From Deltaproteobacteria bacterium (GTDB lineage: Bacteria > UBA10199 > JACPAL01 > JACOUP01), in NCBI GenBank assembly GCA_016177765.1, contig JACOUP010000008.1:377021-441020 (forward strand): a DNA stretch of 64,000 nucleotides, written 5' to 3'. A program made the position numbers and the translations under genes. The notes beneath the pieces are model-generated. The model had not been told where the DNA came from and did not search any database. It saw only the letters and a list, made by a program, of their open reading frames with translations. This document shows, piece after piece, positions 44,334 through 51,498 of the stretch. Positions within the stretch are counted from its first letter, which is position 1, and every line of letters starts with the position of its first letter.

Positions 44334-45250
44334 CCTCGCAAGGCGGGGTCATCCTGAGCGAAGCGAAGGATCTCCCGTTCTTGGGGTTTGGGGTCGGTCT
44401 TCGGACAAAACACTATGGTTACATTCTCAAGAATGAACCTCCCATCGATTGGTTTGAGGTCATTTCAGAAAATTACATGGTGCCCGGAGGCCGGCCCCTT
44501 TTTGTTTTGGACCAGATCAAAGAGCGTTACCCGGTCGTCATGCATGGCGTCTCGCTTTCTATCGGCTCCACTGACCCTCTCAATAAAGTCTATCTCAAAA
44601 ATCTAAAGTCACTCGCCGAACGGGTCCAACCCCAATGGATCTCGGACCACCTCTGCTGGACTGGAACCGGCGGCCACAATGCCCACGACCTCTTGCCTCT
44701 GCCTTACAATGAAGAGGCGTTAGACCACGTCGTCCGTCGGGTCAAAATGGTCCAAGACTTTTTGGAAAGACCGCTCCTTTTGGAAAATGTTTCGAGTTAC
44801 CTGCAGTTTACCCACTCCACGATGACCGAATGGGAATTTCTCTCTTCCGTTGCCAGGGAAGCGGACTGTTTTATCCTGCTCGATATCAATAATATCTACG
44901 TCAGCGCGGTAAACCACTCCTTTGATCCTCAAGAATATCTCCATGCTGTCCCCGTCGATCGGGTCAAACAGTACCATTTGGCCGGTCATAGCGATAAAGG
45001 AACCCACCTGCTCGACACGCATGATCACCCGATCAAGCCGGAGGTCTGGGGTCTCTATAAACAGGCGATCCGCCGTTTTGGACCGGTTTCCACACTGGTT
45101 GAGTGGGACGATCATATCCCCCCCTTCCCCAAACTTTTTGAGGTGGCCAAGAAGGCGAAAAAAATGTATCTCACCTTCAATGAGGCACCAGCCCGAACCA
45201 TCTCTCAAGACGACACAGCGACTCCTCTGGAAATTCATCAGAGCGCCTGA
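44330..45250 (+). CDS. DUF692 / MNIO-family peptide-modifying enzyme (BufB-like)
   Basis: A 306-residue multinuclear non-heme iron-dependent oxidase-family protein. LGFGVGLRTKHY...PPIDWFEVISENYM, MHGVSLSIGS, LENVSSYLQF, ILLDINNIYVSAVNH, HLAGHSDKG, DTHDHPI and LVEWDDHIP give the TIM-barrel metal ligands. MNIO enzymes oxidise cysteines in precursor peptides such as bufferins and methanobactin. The start ATG overlaps the stop of the precursor gene. Residues about 6-15 (GGVILSEAKDL) are encoded by an interspersed palindromic repeat that has entered the N-terminus. Confidence 0.9.
   Translation: MTSQGGVILSEAKDLPFLGFGVGLRTKHYGYILKNEPPIDWFEVISENYMVPGGRPLFVLDQIKERYPVVMHGVSLSIGSTDPLNKVYLKNLKSLAERVQPQWISDHLCWTGTGGHNAHDLLPLPYNEEALDHVVRRVKMVQDFLERPLLLENVSSYLQFTHSTMTEWEFLSSVAREADCFILLDINNIYVSAVNHSFDPQEYLHAVPVDRVKQYHLAGHSDKGTHLLDTHDHPIKPEVWGLYKQAIRRFGPVSTLVEWDDHIPPFPKLFEVAKKAKKMYLTFNEAPARTISQDDTATPLEIHQSA
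44335..44375. repeat. VILSEAKDL-type interspersed repeat
   Basis: TCATCCTGAGCGAAGCGAAGGATCT core (about 44350-44374) preceded by CTCGCAAGGCGGGG. The same core is common in metagenomic genomes and is usually translated as VILSEAKDL, as here at the start of the DUF692 gene. Confidence 0.75.
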
Positions 45251-45965
45251 CGGCGTCGCTAAAGCGCTCCAGAAAAATTCCAGGGTTGTCCTTCCGATCC
45301 ATGGAGACCACCGTCTCTCTGCTGCCAACCGTCTGGACATTTATGCCAATATGTATTTTTACCGGATCCGGGACAGCCTGAAGGAAGACTTTCCCGGAAT
45401 TTTAAAACTCCTTGGAGAAACCGGCTTTCACAACCTGATCACCCGCTACCTTTATAAGCACCCTTCGACCCACTACTCGCTCCGTTACGCCGGTCAAAAA
45501 TTCCCCGCTTTTCTTAAAAAGAACCGGTACAAAAAATTTCCGTTCCTGAGTGATCTGGCCCGATTCGAACAGGCCCTGCTCACCACCTTTGATGCCCCCG
45601 ATGCAATCCCACTCACCCAAGAAGAGTTACAAAAACTAAACCCAACCGAATGGCCGCGGCTCCGGTTGGCGCTGGTCCCTTCTTTTCAGATGATCGCTTC
45701 TCCATGGCCGGTGGATAAGATTCATGAAACGTGGATTCCCCTGAAGAAGAAACCGGTTCGGCTCGCCCTCTGGCGGCATCATTTCAAGGTTTACTATCGT
45801 TCTATCGCCCCTTTGGAACATAAAATGTTGCGCCAGATCCAACGAAGGGCCTCTTTTGCAGAATTGTGCGCCTCCATAACTAAAAAAATGGGGCCTGCCA
45901 AGGCAACGACTGTTGTAACGCAATACCTCCAAAGGTGGCTTTCTGAAGGGCTCCTAAAATGCTAG
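45180..45965 (+). CDS. DUF2063 family protein (BufC-like)
   Basis: A 261-residue protein. The segment TTQRLLWKFIRAPDGVAKAL followed by SAANRLDIYANMYFYRIRDSLKEDFPGILKLLGETGFHNLITRYLYKHPSTHYSLRYAGQKFPAFL matches the DUF2063 DNA-binding-like N-terminal domain of BufC/HvfC proteins, the usual partner of DUF692 enzymes. The partner is thought to bind the precursor. The first ATG in frame (45180) lies 71 bases inside the DUF692 gene, so the genes overlap. No clear ribosome site was seen. Confidence 0.82.
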   Translation: MRHQPEPSLKTTQRLLWKFIRAPDGVAKALQKNSRVVLPIHGDHRLSAANRLDIYANMYFYRIRDSLKEDFPGILKLLGETGFHNLITRYLYKHPSTHYSLRYAGQKFPAFLKKNRYKKFPFLSDLARFEQALLTTFDAPDAIPLTQEELQKLNPTEWPRLRLALVPSFQMIASPWPVDKIHETWIPLKKKPVRLALWRHHFKVYYRSIAPLEHKMLRQIQRRASFAELCASITKKMGPAKATTVVTQYLQRWLSEGLLKC

Positions 45966-46104
45966 GAGGGGGTCGGCGAGTAGAGCGGGTTCACACCGGG
46001 GAAGAAGGTCTATATCGCGGTAATCCAGAAAAACATATCATTTTGGTTCCTTCGAGACGAAAGTTGAGAGACGGCATCAAAGTATGGTAGAGAGGGGGGA
46101 CTTT

Positions 46105-46428
46105 ATGCAACTATCACGCATCGCCGCTGTTGGGGCCAGTGTAGCCGCCTTTTTTGGCTCTTGTTGTGCCTTGCCACTCTTATTGATTGGACTCACGGGG
46201 ACTGTCGGATTTGCAACAGTGTTGGTCCCTTATCAAAAGTATTTCATGGTTCTGACCATCATCCTGCTGGGGACAGCATTTTATCTGGTTTATGGGAGAA
46301 AACAGCCTGCTTGCGAAAATCTGAAGCTCTGTAGCCCGACCAGTCAGAAATGGACAAAGGTTCTCTTGTGGATTTCGATAGCATTGACGGCGATTTTTTT
46401 GATCGGGCCACATCTGATCACCCCATAA
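46105..46428 (+). CDS. MerT-like small membrane metal transporter
   Basis: A 107-residue protein with three transmembrane helices. The first carries GSCCALPLLLIG, the paired cysteines of MerT mercury importers, and a second pair lies in the loop (CENLKLC). MerT brings mercuric ions through the inner membrane; relatives handle other soft metals. No merA, merP or merR is seen. The start is set at ATG 46105, six bases after AGAGGGGGGA, instead of 46084. It lies 139 bp after bufC and four genes after the metal-binding precursor. Confidence 0.8.
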   Translation: MQLSRIAAVGASVAAFFGSCCALPLLLIGLTGTVGFATVLVPYQKYFMVLTIILLGTAFYLVYGRKQPACENLKLCSPTSQKWTKVLLWISIALTAIFLIGPHLITP

Positions 46429-46436
46429 GGAATAAA

Positions 46437-46727
46437 ATGGAAGAAAAATGCGCCAATGGAGTTTGTGAAGTTGCCGAGAAGGAGAGAGGCCGAACTCCGG
46501 CATCTCCCGTGAAAGAGAGGTATGATTCTTCACCGATCTGTTACTGTTTTCATATTTTTAGGCAGGATATCGAACAGGAGATCAAAAAAACAGGGAAGAC
46601 AACAATACCGGATTTTTTAATGGCGCAAATAAAAGCTGGTAACTGTCGGTGCGAGGCTGTCAACCCGCAAGGGACCTGTTGTCTGGGAAATATTTCAGCC
46701 GCGGTGAAAAAAATCATGAAATCTTAA
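46437..46727 (+). CDS. CopZ-type (2Fe-2S)-binding small protein
   Basis: A 96-residue cysteine-rich protein beginning MEEKCANGVCEV. CYCFHIFRQDIEQEI...AGNCRCEAVNPQGTCCLGNISAAVKKI matches the N-terminal (2Fe-2S) domain of archaeal-type CopZ metallochaperones and related BFD-like proteins. In Archaeoglobus CopZ this domain can reduce Cu(II). A TAAGGA ribosome site supports ATG 46437. The stop is followed by a GGTGA-TTT-TCACC hairpin shared with the convergent mgtC. A role in copper or mercury handling is inferred from context. Confidence 0.75.
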   Translation: MEEKCANGVCEVAEKERGRTPASPVKERYDSSPICYCFHIFRQDIEQEIKKTGKTTIPDFLMAQIKAGNCRCEAVNPQGTCCLGNISAAVKKIMKS

Positions 46728-46729
46728 GC

Positions 46730-46742
46730 GGTGATTTTCACC
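46730..46742. repeat. Short hairpin at convergent gene ends
   Basis: GGTGA-TTT-TCACC lies exactly between the stops of the CopZ-like and MgtC genes. Its 13-base, 5-3-5 shape resembles the GGGTGNNNCACCC repeat family, but it differs in the outer bases. Confidence 0.45.
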
Positions 46743-46744
46743 AG

Positions 46745-47377
46745 TCATTCCGTTTTGACCCCAAGGACATCGGTCATTTTGCGAAGTCTTTCGACGAACT
46801 CCTGATGCCGTAACGACGGGTTACAAAAGGCGAAACGAACCGTGACCGCATCGGCCCCTTTTTCAAAGGTGAGCGGGTCTTCTTGAAAATGACAGCGGCT
46901 CAAGGCCTCCTGAATCACCTCCAAGACCTTTTCGTTCTCTCTTGTGACAACCTCATAACGAAAGACGCGACACTTGCTTTTTATTTTTTCCTCAACGAAT
47001 CCCAACAACCGCAGGGCAACGAGGGTGAGCAGGACTCCGAATGCCACCAAGGTATACTGTCGGAAACCGATCGCGACACCGAGGCTCCCATTGACCCAGA
47101 TGAGTGCCGCCGTCGTGAGTCCCCGGACATTTCCCTTCTGTTGCCAGATGACACCGGCCCCTAAGAACCCCAAGCCGGTCAACACATTGGCGGCAAGCCG
47201 GACCACCTCTCCGCCAAACAACTGTCCAGAAATAATAAACAGGGTCGTCCCCAGGCTCACAAGGACCTGGGTGCGGAGTCCGGCCGGTTTGTGCGACATC
47301 TCCCGTTCCAGTCCCAAGATCATTCCGCAAACGAAGGCGACACTCAATGGGATTAAAAATTCCTGAATAGAACTCAT
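46745..47377 (-). CDS. MgtC/SapB family protein
   Basis: A 210-residue protein with about five transmembrane helices in the first 135 residues and a soluble C-terminal domain. GMILGLEREMSHKPAGLRTQVLVSLGTTLF and GLGFLGAGVIWQQKGNVRGLTTAALIWVNGSLGVAIGF are the MgtC/SapB signatures. MgtC-type proteins are linked to magnesium limitation, acid stress and, in pathogens, phosphate and ATP homeostasis. It overlaps the anti-sigma factor by four bases, so it is likely part of the ECF-controlled operon. Confidence 0.9.
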   Translation of the reverse strand: MSSIQEFLIPLSVAFVCGMILGLEREMSHKPAGLRTQVLVSLGTTLFIISGQLFGGEVVRLAANVLTGLGFLGAGVIWQQKGNVRGLTTAALIWVNGSLGVAIGFRQYTLVAFGVLLTLVALRLLGFVEEKIKSKCRVFRYEVVTRENEKVLEVIQEALSRCHFQEDPLTFEKGADAVTVRFAFCNPSLRHQEFVERLRKMTDVLGVKTE

Positions 47378-47670
47378 GGTCGTCCTCCTTGATGACTTAA
47401 AAACTCAAACAGTTTCTCTTTGAATTCCGGATCGAGCGACGGCTTCTGAAACGTTTTCCCCAACGAGGCCGTCTTGCGATAGGCCGCGATGAACCGCTGA
47501 CAATTCTTACACGCCTTGAGGTGTCGCCCCACCACCTTCATGGTCGATGAATCTAAGGCTCCTTCCAAAAAGTCGTAGGCAAATTGCTCGACCTCCTCAC
47601 AAGTCGGAAGATGCATCATGGCAAACATCGCCCGGATGAATTTTGTTTTAACGGACATATCTTTCCTCAA
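47374..47670 (-). CDS. Zinc-finger anti-sigma factor
   Basis: A 98-residue protein with a zinc-finger anti-sigma (zf-HC2) domain: MHLPTCEEVEQFAYDFLEGAL, then RHLKACKNCQRFIAAY, giving the HxxxCxxC metal site. No transmembrane helix follows, so it is a cytoplasmic type and may sense metal or redox state directly through the zinc site. It overlaps the sigma factor by 23 bases. An internal ATG at 47658 (MSVKTKF) is an alternative start. Confidence 0.85.
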   Translation of the reverse strand: MRKDMSVKTKFIRAMFAMMHLPTCEEVEQFAYDFLEGALDSSTMKVVGRHLKACKNCQRFIAAYRKTASLGKTFQKPSLDPEFKEKLFEFLSHQGGRP

Positions 47671-48223
47671 TCCTTTTTCTCAAGAATAACCGCGCACGAT
47701 GAACCCGATTCTTCATCGCCGGTTTGGTCAGGTCCAAGATGGTACAAACCTCATCCTCCGAAAGTTGTTCAACATCTTTGAGAAGATAAGCGGCCTTCAA
47801 GTCTTCGGAAAGCTCTGCAACAGACTCTTGGACAAATAATTGTAGCTCCCGATCGGCCAACTGTTGGTCGGGCAACTTTGACCAATCGGGAACCTCAAAG
47901 GTCCGAATCCCATCCTCGTAGTGGGGGAGAACCTCTTCCCACGAGATTTCCCGCCTCGGCTTCTGGCTACGAATCCTCATCAGGGCCTCATTCACCGCAA
48001 TCCGGTAAAGCCAGGTGTAGAGCGACGAGTTCCCCTCAAACTTTTGGATATTTTCGATCACCTTCAGAAATACTGTTTGCAATACCTCTTTTGCCTCTTC
48101 TGGGTTTCGCACAAAACGACTAATGATCCGGAAGAGTCGGTCGCTGTACCCTTCGACCAACCCCCGATAGGCCGACTCCATCCCTTTTTTCAGTCCCTCC
48201 AAGAGGGTTGTCTCTTCCTTCAT
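47648..48223 (-). CDS. ECF-family RNA polymerase sigma factor
   Basis: A 191-residue sigma-70 family ECF factor. Region 2 is YRGLVEGYSDRLFRIISRFVRNPEEAKEVLQTVFLKVIENIQKFEGNSSLYTWLYRIAVNEALM (about residues 19-82), and region 4 is LSEDLKAAYLLKDVEQLSEDEVCTILDLTKPAMKNRVHRARLFLRKRI (about 135-185). The gene is followed by its zinc anti-sigma factor. Its target promoters are unknown, but a dyad with GGAAC boxes lies upstream of the neighbouring peptide gene. A bidirectional terminator stands between it and that gene. Confidence 0.92.
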   Translation of the reverse strand: MKEETTLLEGLKKGMESAYRGLVEGYSDRLFRIISRFVRNPEEAKEVLQTVFLKVIENIQKFEGNSSLYTWLYRIAVNEALMRIRSQKPRREISWEEVLPHYEDGIRTFEVPDWSKLPDQQLADRELQLFVQESVAELSEDLKAAYLLKDVEQLSEDEVCTILDLTKPAMKNRVHRARLFLRKRIEERYVR

Positions 48224-48257
48224 AGAGTTAGATGGTATTTTTGTAAAATAGTCCCCG

Positions 48258-48294
48258 AAAAAAAGCCCTTGGATAACCCCCCAAGGGCCTTTTT
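48258..48294 (-). terminator. Intrinsic terminator, possibly bidirectional
   Basis: GCCCTTGG (48265-48272) pairs with CCAAGGGC (48281-48288) around an 8-base loop. Seven A's on the plus strand at 48258-48264 give a T-run on the minus strand, and CTTTTT follows on the plus strand. It terminates the cysteine-rich peptide gene on the minus strand before the sigma factor. Confidence 0.8.
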
Positions 48295-48319
48295 AACTCC
48301 TTCAATCCGAAAAACTCAA

Positions 48320-48628
48320 TCACTTCTTTGCGGTGCAGGAACCCTGTTTACCCGACTCCTTTTTGTCGGTCTTTCCTTTATCCTTCATCCCACCGCAGGA
48401 GCCTTCCTTCCCTTCCTTGGCCTCCTCCTTTTTCTTGTCCTTTGCGGCCCCGCAAGAACCACCAGAACAAGAACCCTGCTTCATCTTCTTGCCCTCTTCC
48501 TTTTTCGCCTCACTCCCCTGGGCCGGTTTGTCACCAGCGAAGGCTAGCGATCCTGTCTTTGCGGCATAACTGGTCGCCAGAAATCCGGCAACCGTCAGTG
48601 CTGAAACCAGCAGTTTCTTTTTGTCCAT
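48320..48628 (-). CDS. Secreted GSC-repeat cysteine-rich peptide
   Basis: A 102-residue protein starting at MDKKKLLVSALTVAGFLATSYA, with a signal peptide of about 30 residues. The mature part is lysine/glutamate-rich with four GSC motifs: GSCSGGSCG, GKEGSCGG and a last GSCTAKK. ATG 48628 is preceded by GAGGGAGGGA. This layout resembles the low-complexity precursors of DUF692-type modified peptides (HvfA-like, EGKCG motifs), but the motif is different. It shares a dyad promoter region with a SPASM radical SAM gene and lies next to the sigma factor. Function is unproven. Confidence 0.7.
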   Translation of the reverse strand: MDKKKLLVSALTVAGFLATSYAAKTGSLAFAGDKPAQGSEAKKEEGKKMKQGSCSGGSCGAAKDKKKEEAKEGKEGSCGGMKDKGKTDKKESGKQGSCTAKK

Positions 48629-48650
48629 ATTCCCTCCCTCTCCAGGCTTG

Positions 48651-48719
48651 GATGCCATACTGGAACAAAAGTCTGCATGATCTTCGTCATGTCAAAAACC
48701 TTTGTTCCGGGTAGGCATC
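48651..48719. promoter_or_regulatory. Dyad with divergent ECF-like GGAAC elements
   Basis: GATGCC-N5-GGAACAAA (48651-48669) is repeated in inverted orientation as TTTGTTCC-N5-GGCATC (48701-48719). Each arm carries GGAAC, the usual -35 core of ECF sigma promoters, one pointing toward the radical SAM gene and one toward the cysteine-rich peptide. CGTC at 48685-48688 could be the plus-strand -10. The centre is at 48685. Confidence 0.6.
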
Positions 48720-48728
48720 TAACGCGAT

Positions 48729-50009
48729 ATGCACTGCTACTTTGCCGTCAGTAAGGTCTGTAATCTGCGATGCCGCTACTGCTATGTTCCGGAATATAAT
48801 AAAAATCATCAGGCGAACTACGACAGCCAAGCGGTCACCTCCGCCCGGCGCTTTTCTGAAAAAATCCGGCAAGAAGTATTTCCCTTTGAAAGCATCACTC
48901 TTCATGGGGCAGAGCCCAGTATTCTCTCGGCAAAGGCCCTGGGAGAGGTCATTCAAATCTTCCGGGAGACAACCAGAAACCAGGTTCGCATCCAGTCCAA
49001 CGGGACAAGGTTTACAGAATCCTACCTGAACAAACTTCTCGAGGTTATTGGAGATCCCAACCAGCTCTTTGTGGGAATCAGCATCGATGGAAGCGCTTCG
49101 ATTCATAACCCACAGAGGAATGACACCTGGGACCGGGTCATGGACAATATCAAGACGCTCCGACGGTACAACTTTGAAGTGGGGCTTCTCTCCGTTATCA
49201 CTCCTCTGACGATAAAACATTTGCAGGACTTTGGCCTCTGGGTTGAGTCCGTAAAACCGGTTGTCCAGGGATTGACCTTTAAACTGGGCGAGCACGGATT
49301 CGGCCTTTCCGCGGAGGAAAATAAAACATTTGCAGACTGGCTTTATGAAAGCCGGAACATCAAACACCTCCAGGCCTTCATGCCCGACCTTTGCATGCAT
49401 GACGGGAACAACTGCGAGTTTTACGAGTTCGACATCGAAGGGAACTGTTACTCCTGCAACAAGAATTACGGCGAGCCCGGAATCTTTGCAAACTGGTTTG
49501 AGGAGAATTTTGAAAAGATTGTGGCCAAAAGACAATTCCTCTATGGATCACGACCTGTCGATCCGGAGTGCGAGGTCTGCCCCTATCAGCGCCTCTGCCG
49601 GAGCGGCTGCCCTCTGAGTCGGGAAGAAGATAAGTCGGTCGATTGCCTCGTTAAAAAGACGATCTATGCAAAACTCCTTCGTGACGGAATCAGGGCGGAG
49701 GCCTTTTTCCCCATTGAGAGTCAATCAACGTCGCGCGCCATGCAACTGGCTCGGTACGAAGACCTCCCTCTGGCCGAGGCCAGGGTGGTCATGAGTCCTC
49801 GCCTTCAGTCATCCAGCGGCCTGACATTGAACCGGATAGAGTCAAATTTTCTAAAAATCCTCCTCGCCGATCACGCGACAACGATAGGAGAGGCCTTGGA
49901 CAGGCTCGGCGCCGCCTGTCCTGATATTCCCGATGAAACCCTCGTCCATGAGGCCTTAACCCTTCTGAAAAGACTCTACGAGAGAGACCTTTTGTCGTTT
50001 GCCTCCTGA
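48729..50009 (+). CDS. Radical SAM protein with SPASM domain
   Basis: A 426-residue enzyme. The radical SAM cysteines are in CNLRCRYC (C11, C15, C18 approximately). The SPASM domain shows CX8GX4C (NNCEFYEFDIEGNCYSC), CX2CX5CX3C (CEVCPYQRLCRSGC) and a last VDC, enough for two auxiliary [4Fe-4S] clusters. Its C-terminal 80 residues (ATTIGEALDRLGAACPD and on) look like a small winged-helix or carrier-binding domain. SPASM enzymes mature sulfatases or peptides; no sulfatase is nearby, whereas the divergent neighbour is a secreted cysteine-rich peptide. Peptide modification is therefore the preferred inference. Confidence 0.88.
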   Translation: MHCYFAVSKVCNLRCRYCYVPEYNKNHQANYDSQAVTSARRFSEKIRQEVFPFESITLHGAEPSILSAKALGEVIQIFRETTRNQVRIQSNGTRFTESYLNKLLEVIGDPNQLFVGISIDGSASIHNPQRNDTWDRVMDNIKTLRRYNFEVGLLSVITPLTIKHLQDFGLWVESVKPVVQGLTFKLGEHGFGLSAEENKTFADWLYESRNIKHLQAFMPDLCMHDGNNCEFYEFDIEGNCYSCNKNYGEPGIFANWFEENFEKIVAKRQFLYGSRPVDPECEVCPYQRLCRSGCPLSREEDKSVDCLVKKTIYAKLLRDGIRAEAFFPIESQSTSRAMQLARYEDLPLAEARVVMSPRLQSSSGLTLNRIESNFLKILLADHATTIGEALDRLGAACPDIPDETLVHEALTLLKRLYERDLLSFAS

Positions 50010-50070
50010 TTAGACACGATGTTGAGAAAAAAACGTTGCAAAAAGTATCTGTTTTATGTACTATTCAACC

Positions 50071-51390
50071 ATGAAAAGAAATATCACCTTAAAATTAGAA
50101 AGCTGGCTGAAAAACGGCCAAAGAAGACCATTGATCCTCCAAGGGGCCAGACAGGTTGGCAAGACCTTTATTATCACTGAATTCGGAAAGAGCCATTTTA
50201 AAAAATGCCACACCTTCAACTTTGAAGAAAATAGGGAAATGCATTCCCTGTTTGAAAAGAACTTCGACCCAAAAAGGATTATTGAGGAACTGTCTTATAT
50301 CCAAAAAACTCCGATCCATATCAGGGAGGACCTCGTTTTTTTTGATGAGATTCAGGAATGCCCAAAGGCGTTGACCTCGTTAAAATATTTTTGCGAAAGA
50401 ATGCCAGAACTATCCCTCGTTTCAGCCGGATCCCTTCTTGGGATAAAACTGTCGGAAGAATCCTTTCCCGTCGGGAAAGTCGATTTTCTGCATCTCTTTC
50501 CAATGAATTTTCGGGAATTTCTAGAAGCGGGTGAAAACAAGATGTTGGTGGAGGCCTACGATAACGCCTCCATCGATCATCCCATTGCCGGGATGGCCCA
50601 TCAACAATTGTGGCGGGAGCTTTTAAACTACTATGTGACCGGAGGCATGCCGCAGGTGGTGTTAACCTACCTTGCAGGCAAAGAAAATAAGCCGGCTGCA
50701 TTTGACGAAGTCCGAAGAATGCAAAAGATTCTGACGGACAGTTTCAGTAAGGACTTTGCAAAGCATTCCGGCAAGAGCAATTCGGTTCATATTGTTTCTG
50801 TGTTTGAAAATATTCCAATCCAATTGTCCGCCCAGGTGGACGCCTCCACAAAGAGGTATCATTTTAACCATGTCATTCCGGGAAAGAAAAGTTTTGCCCA
50901 TTTACAGGGTCCCATCGACTGGCTTGAAAATGCCGGCCTCATCATCAAAGTATCCATTTGCAATAGGGCCGAAATTCCCCTGAAAGCTTTTTGCAAAAAC
51001 AACTTGTTCAAACTGTTTGTTTTTGATGTTGGGGTTCTTGGTTCCATGTTGCATCTTCCGATTCAGTCCATTTTGGAACAGGATTACGGCATCACAAAGG
51101 GATATCTGGCCGAAAATTTTGTCGCACAGGAATTGTTGGCCTCTGGTGTGGGTGATTTGTACTCATGGACTGAACGAAATTCCGAAATCGAATTTTTAAT
51201 GTACAGGAATAACGTCATTGTTCCTGTGGAGGTAAAGGCTGGGCACAGGACCCAGGCCAAAAGCCTTCAGCAATTTATAATCAAATATTCACCATCGGTC
51301 GCCATCAAATTGTCCGCAAACCCATTTTCCAAAACCCGCCAATTGGCCAGCGTCCCACTCTATTTCGCAGGAAAGCTTGCTTCACTCTGA
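50071..51390 (+). CDS. AAA ATPase with DUF4143 domain
   Basis: A 439-residue protein of the AAA_14/DUF4143 family. Walker A is GARQVGKTFII (about residue 29), Walker B is LVFFDEIQECP, and sensor SAGSLLGIKL follows. The C-terminal half is the DUF4143 nuclease-like domain (YLAENFVAQELLA...SEIEFLMYRNNVIVPVEVKAG). Members are common mobile or accessory ATPases of unclear role. The gene is visibly more AT-rich than its neighbours, suggesting transfer. ATG 50056 gives five more residues, but 50071 (MKRNITLKLESWLKN) is the family-like start. Confidence 0.88.
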   Translation: MKRNITLKLESWLKNGQRRPLILQGARQVGKTFIITEFGKSHFKKCHTFNFEENREMHSLFEKNFDPKRIIEELSYIQKTPIHIREDLVFFDEIQECPKALTSLKYFCERMPELSLVSAGSLLGIKLSEESFPVGKVDFLHLFPMNFREFLEAGENKMLVEAYDNASIDHPIAGMAHQQLWRELLNYYVTGGMPQVVLTYLAGKENKPAAFDEVRRMQKILTDSFSKDFAKHSGKSNSVHIVSVFENIPIQLSAQVDASTKRYHFNHVIPGKKSFAHLQGPIDWLENAGLIIKVSICNRAEIPLKAFCKNNLFKLFVFDVGVLGSMLHLPIQSILEQDYGITKGYLAENFVAQELLASGVGDLYSWTERNSEIEFLMYRNNVIVPVEVKAGHRTQAKSLQQFIIKYSPSVAIKLSANPFSKTRQLASVPLYFAGKLASL

Positions 51391-51479
51391 TCCATCGCAT
51401 AATTTTTAAAAGAATTTTGACGCTTTAGGGTAGCTTCTTACGCTTCTTAGCTAGATTGCCACCCCCTGCCATTCATGGT

Positions 51480-51498
51480 ATACTGACAATATCAGTAT
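51480..51498. promoter_or_regulatory. Inverted repeat overlapping a start codon
   Basis: ATACTGA-CAATA-TCAGTAT, with arms 51480-51486 and 51492-51498, covers the ATG at 51497. It could be a repressor site or RNA hairpin hiding the start. Confidence 0.4.

Noticed and set aside
46105-46727. Complete mercury-resistance (mer) operon
   Set aside because: Only a MerT-like protein is present; merA, merP and merR are absent, and the second protein is CopZ-like.
48729-50009. Anaerobic sulfatase maturase
   Set aside because: The SPASM pattern would allow it, but there is no sulfatase in the window, and the neighbour is a cysteine-rich peptide.
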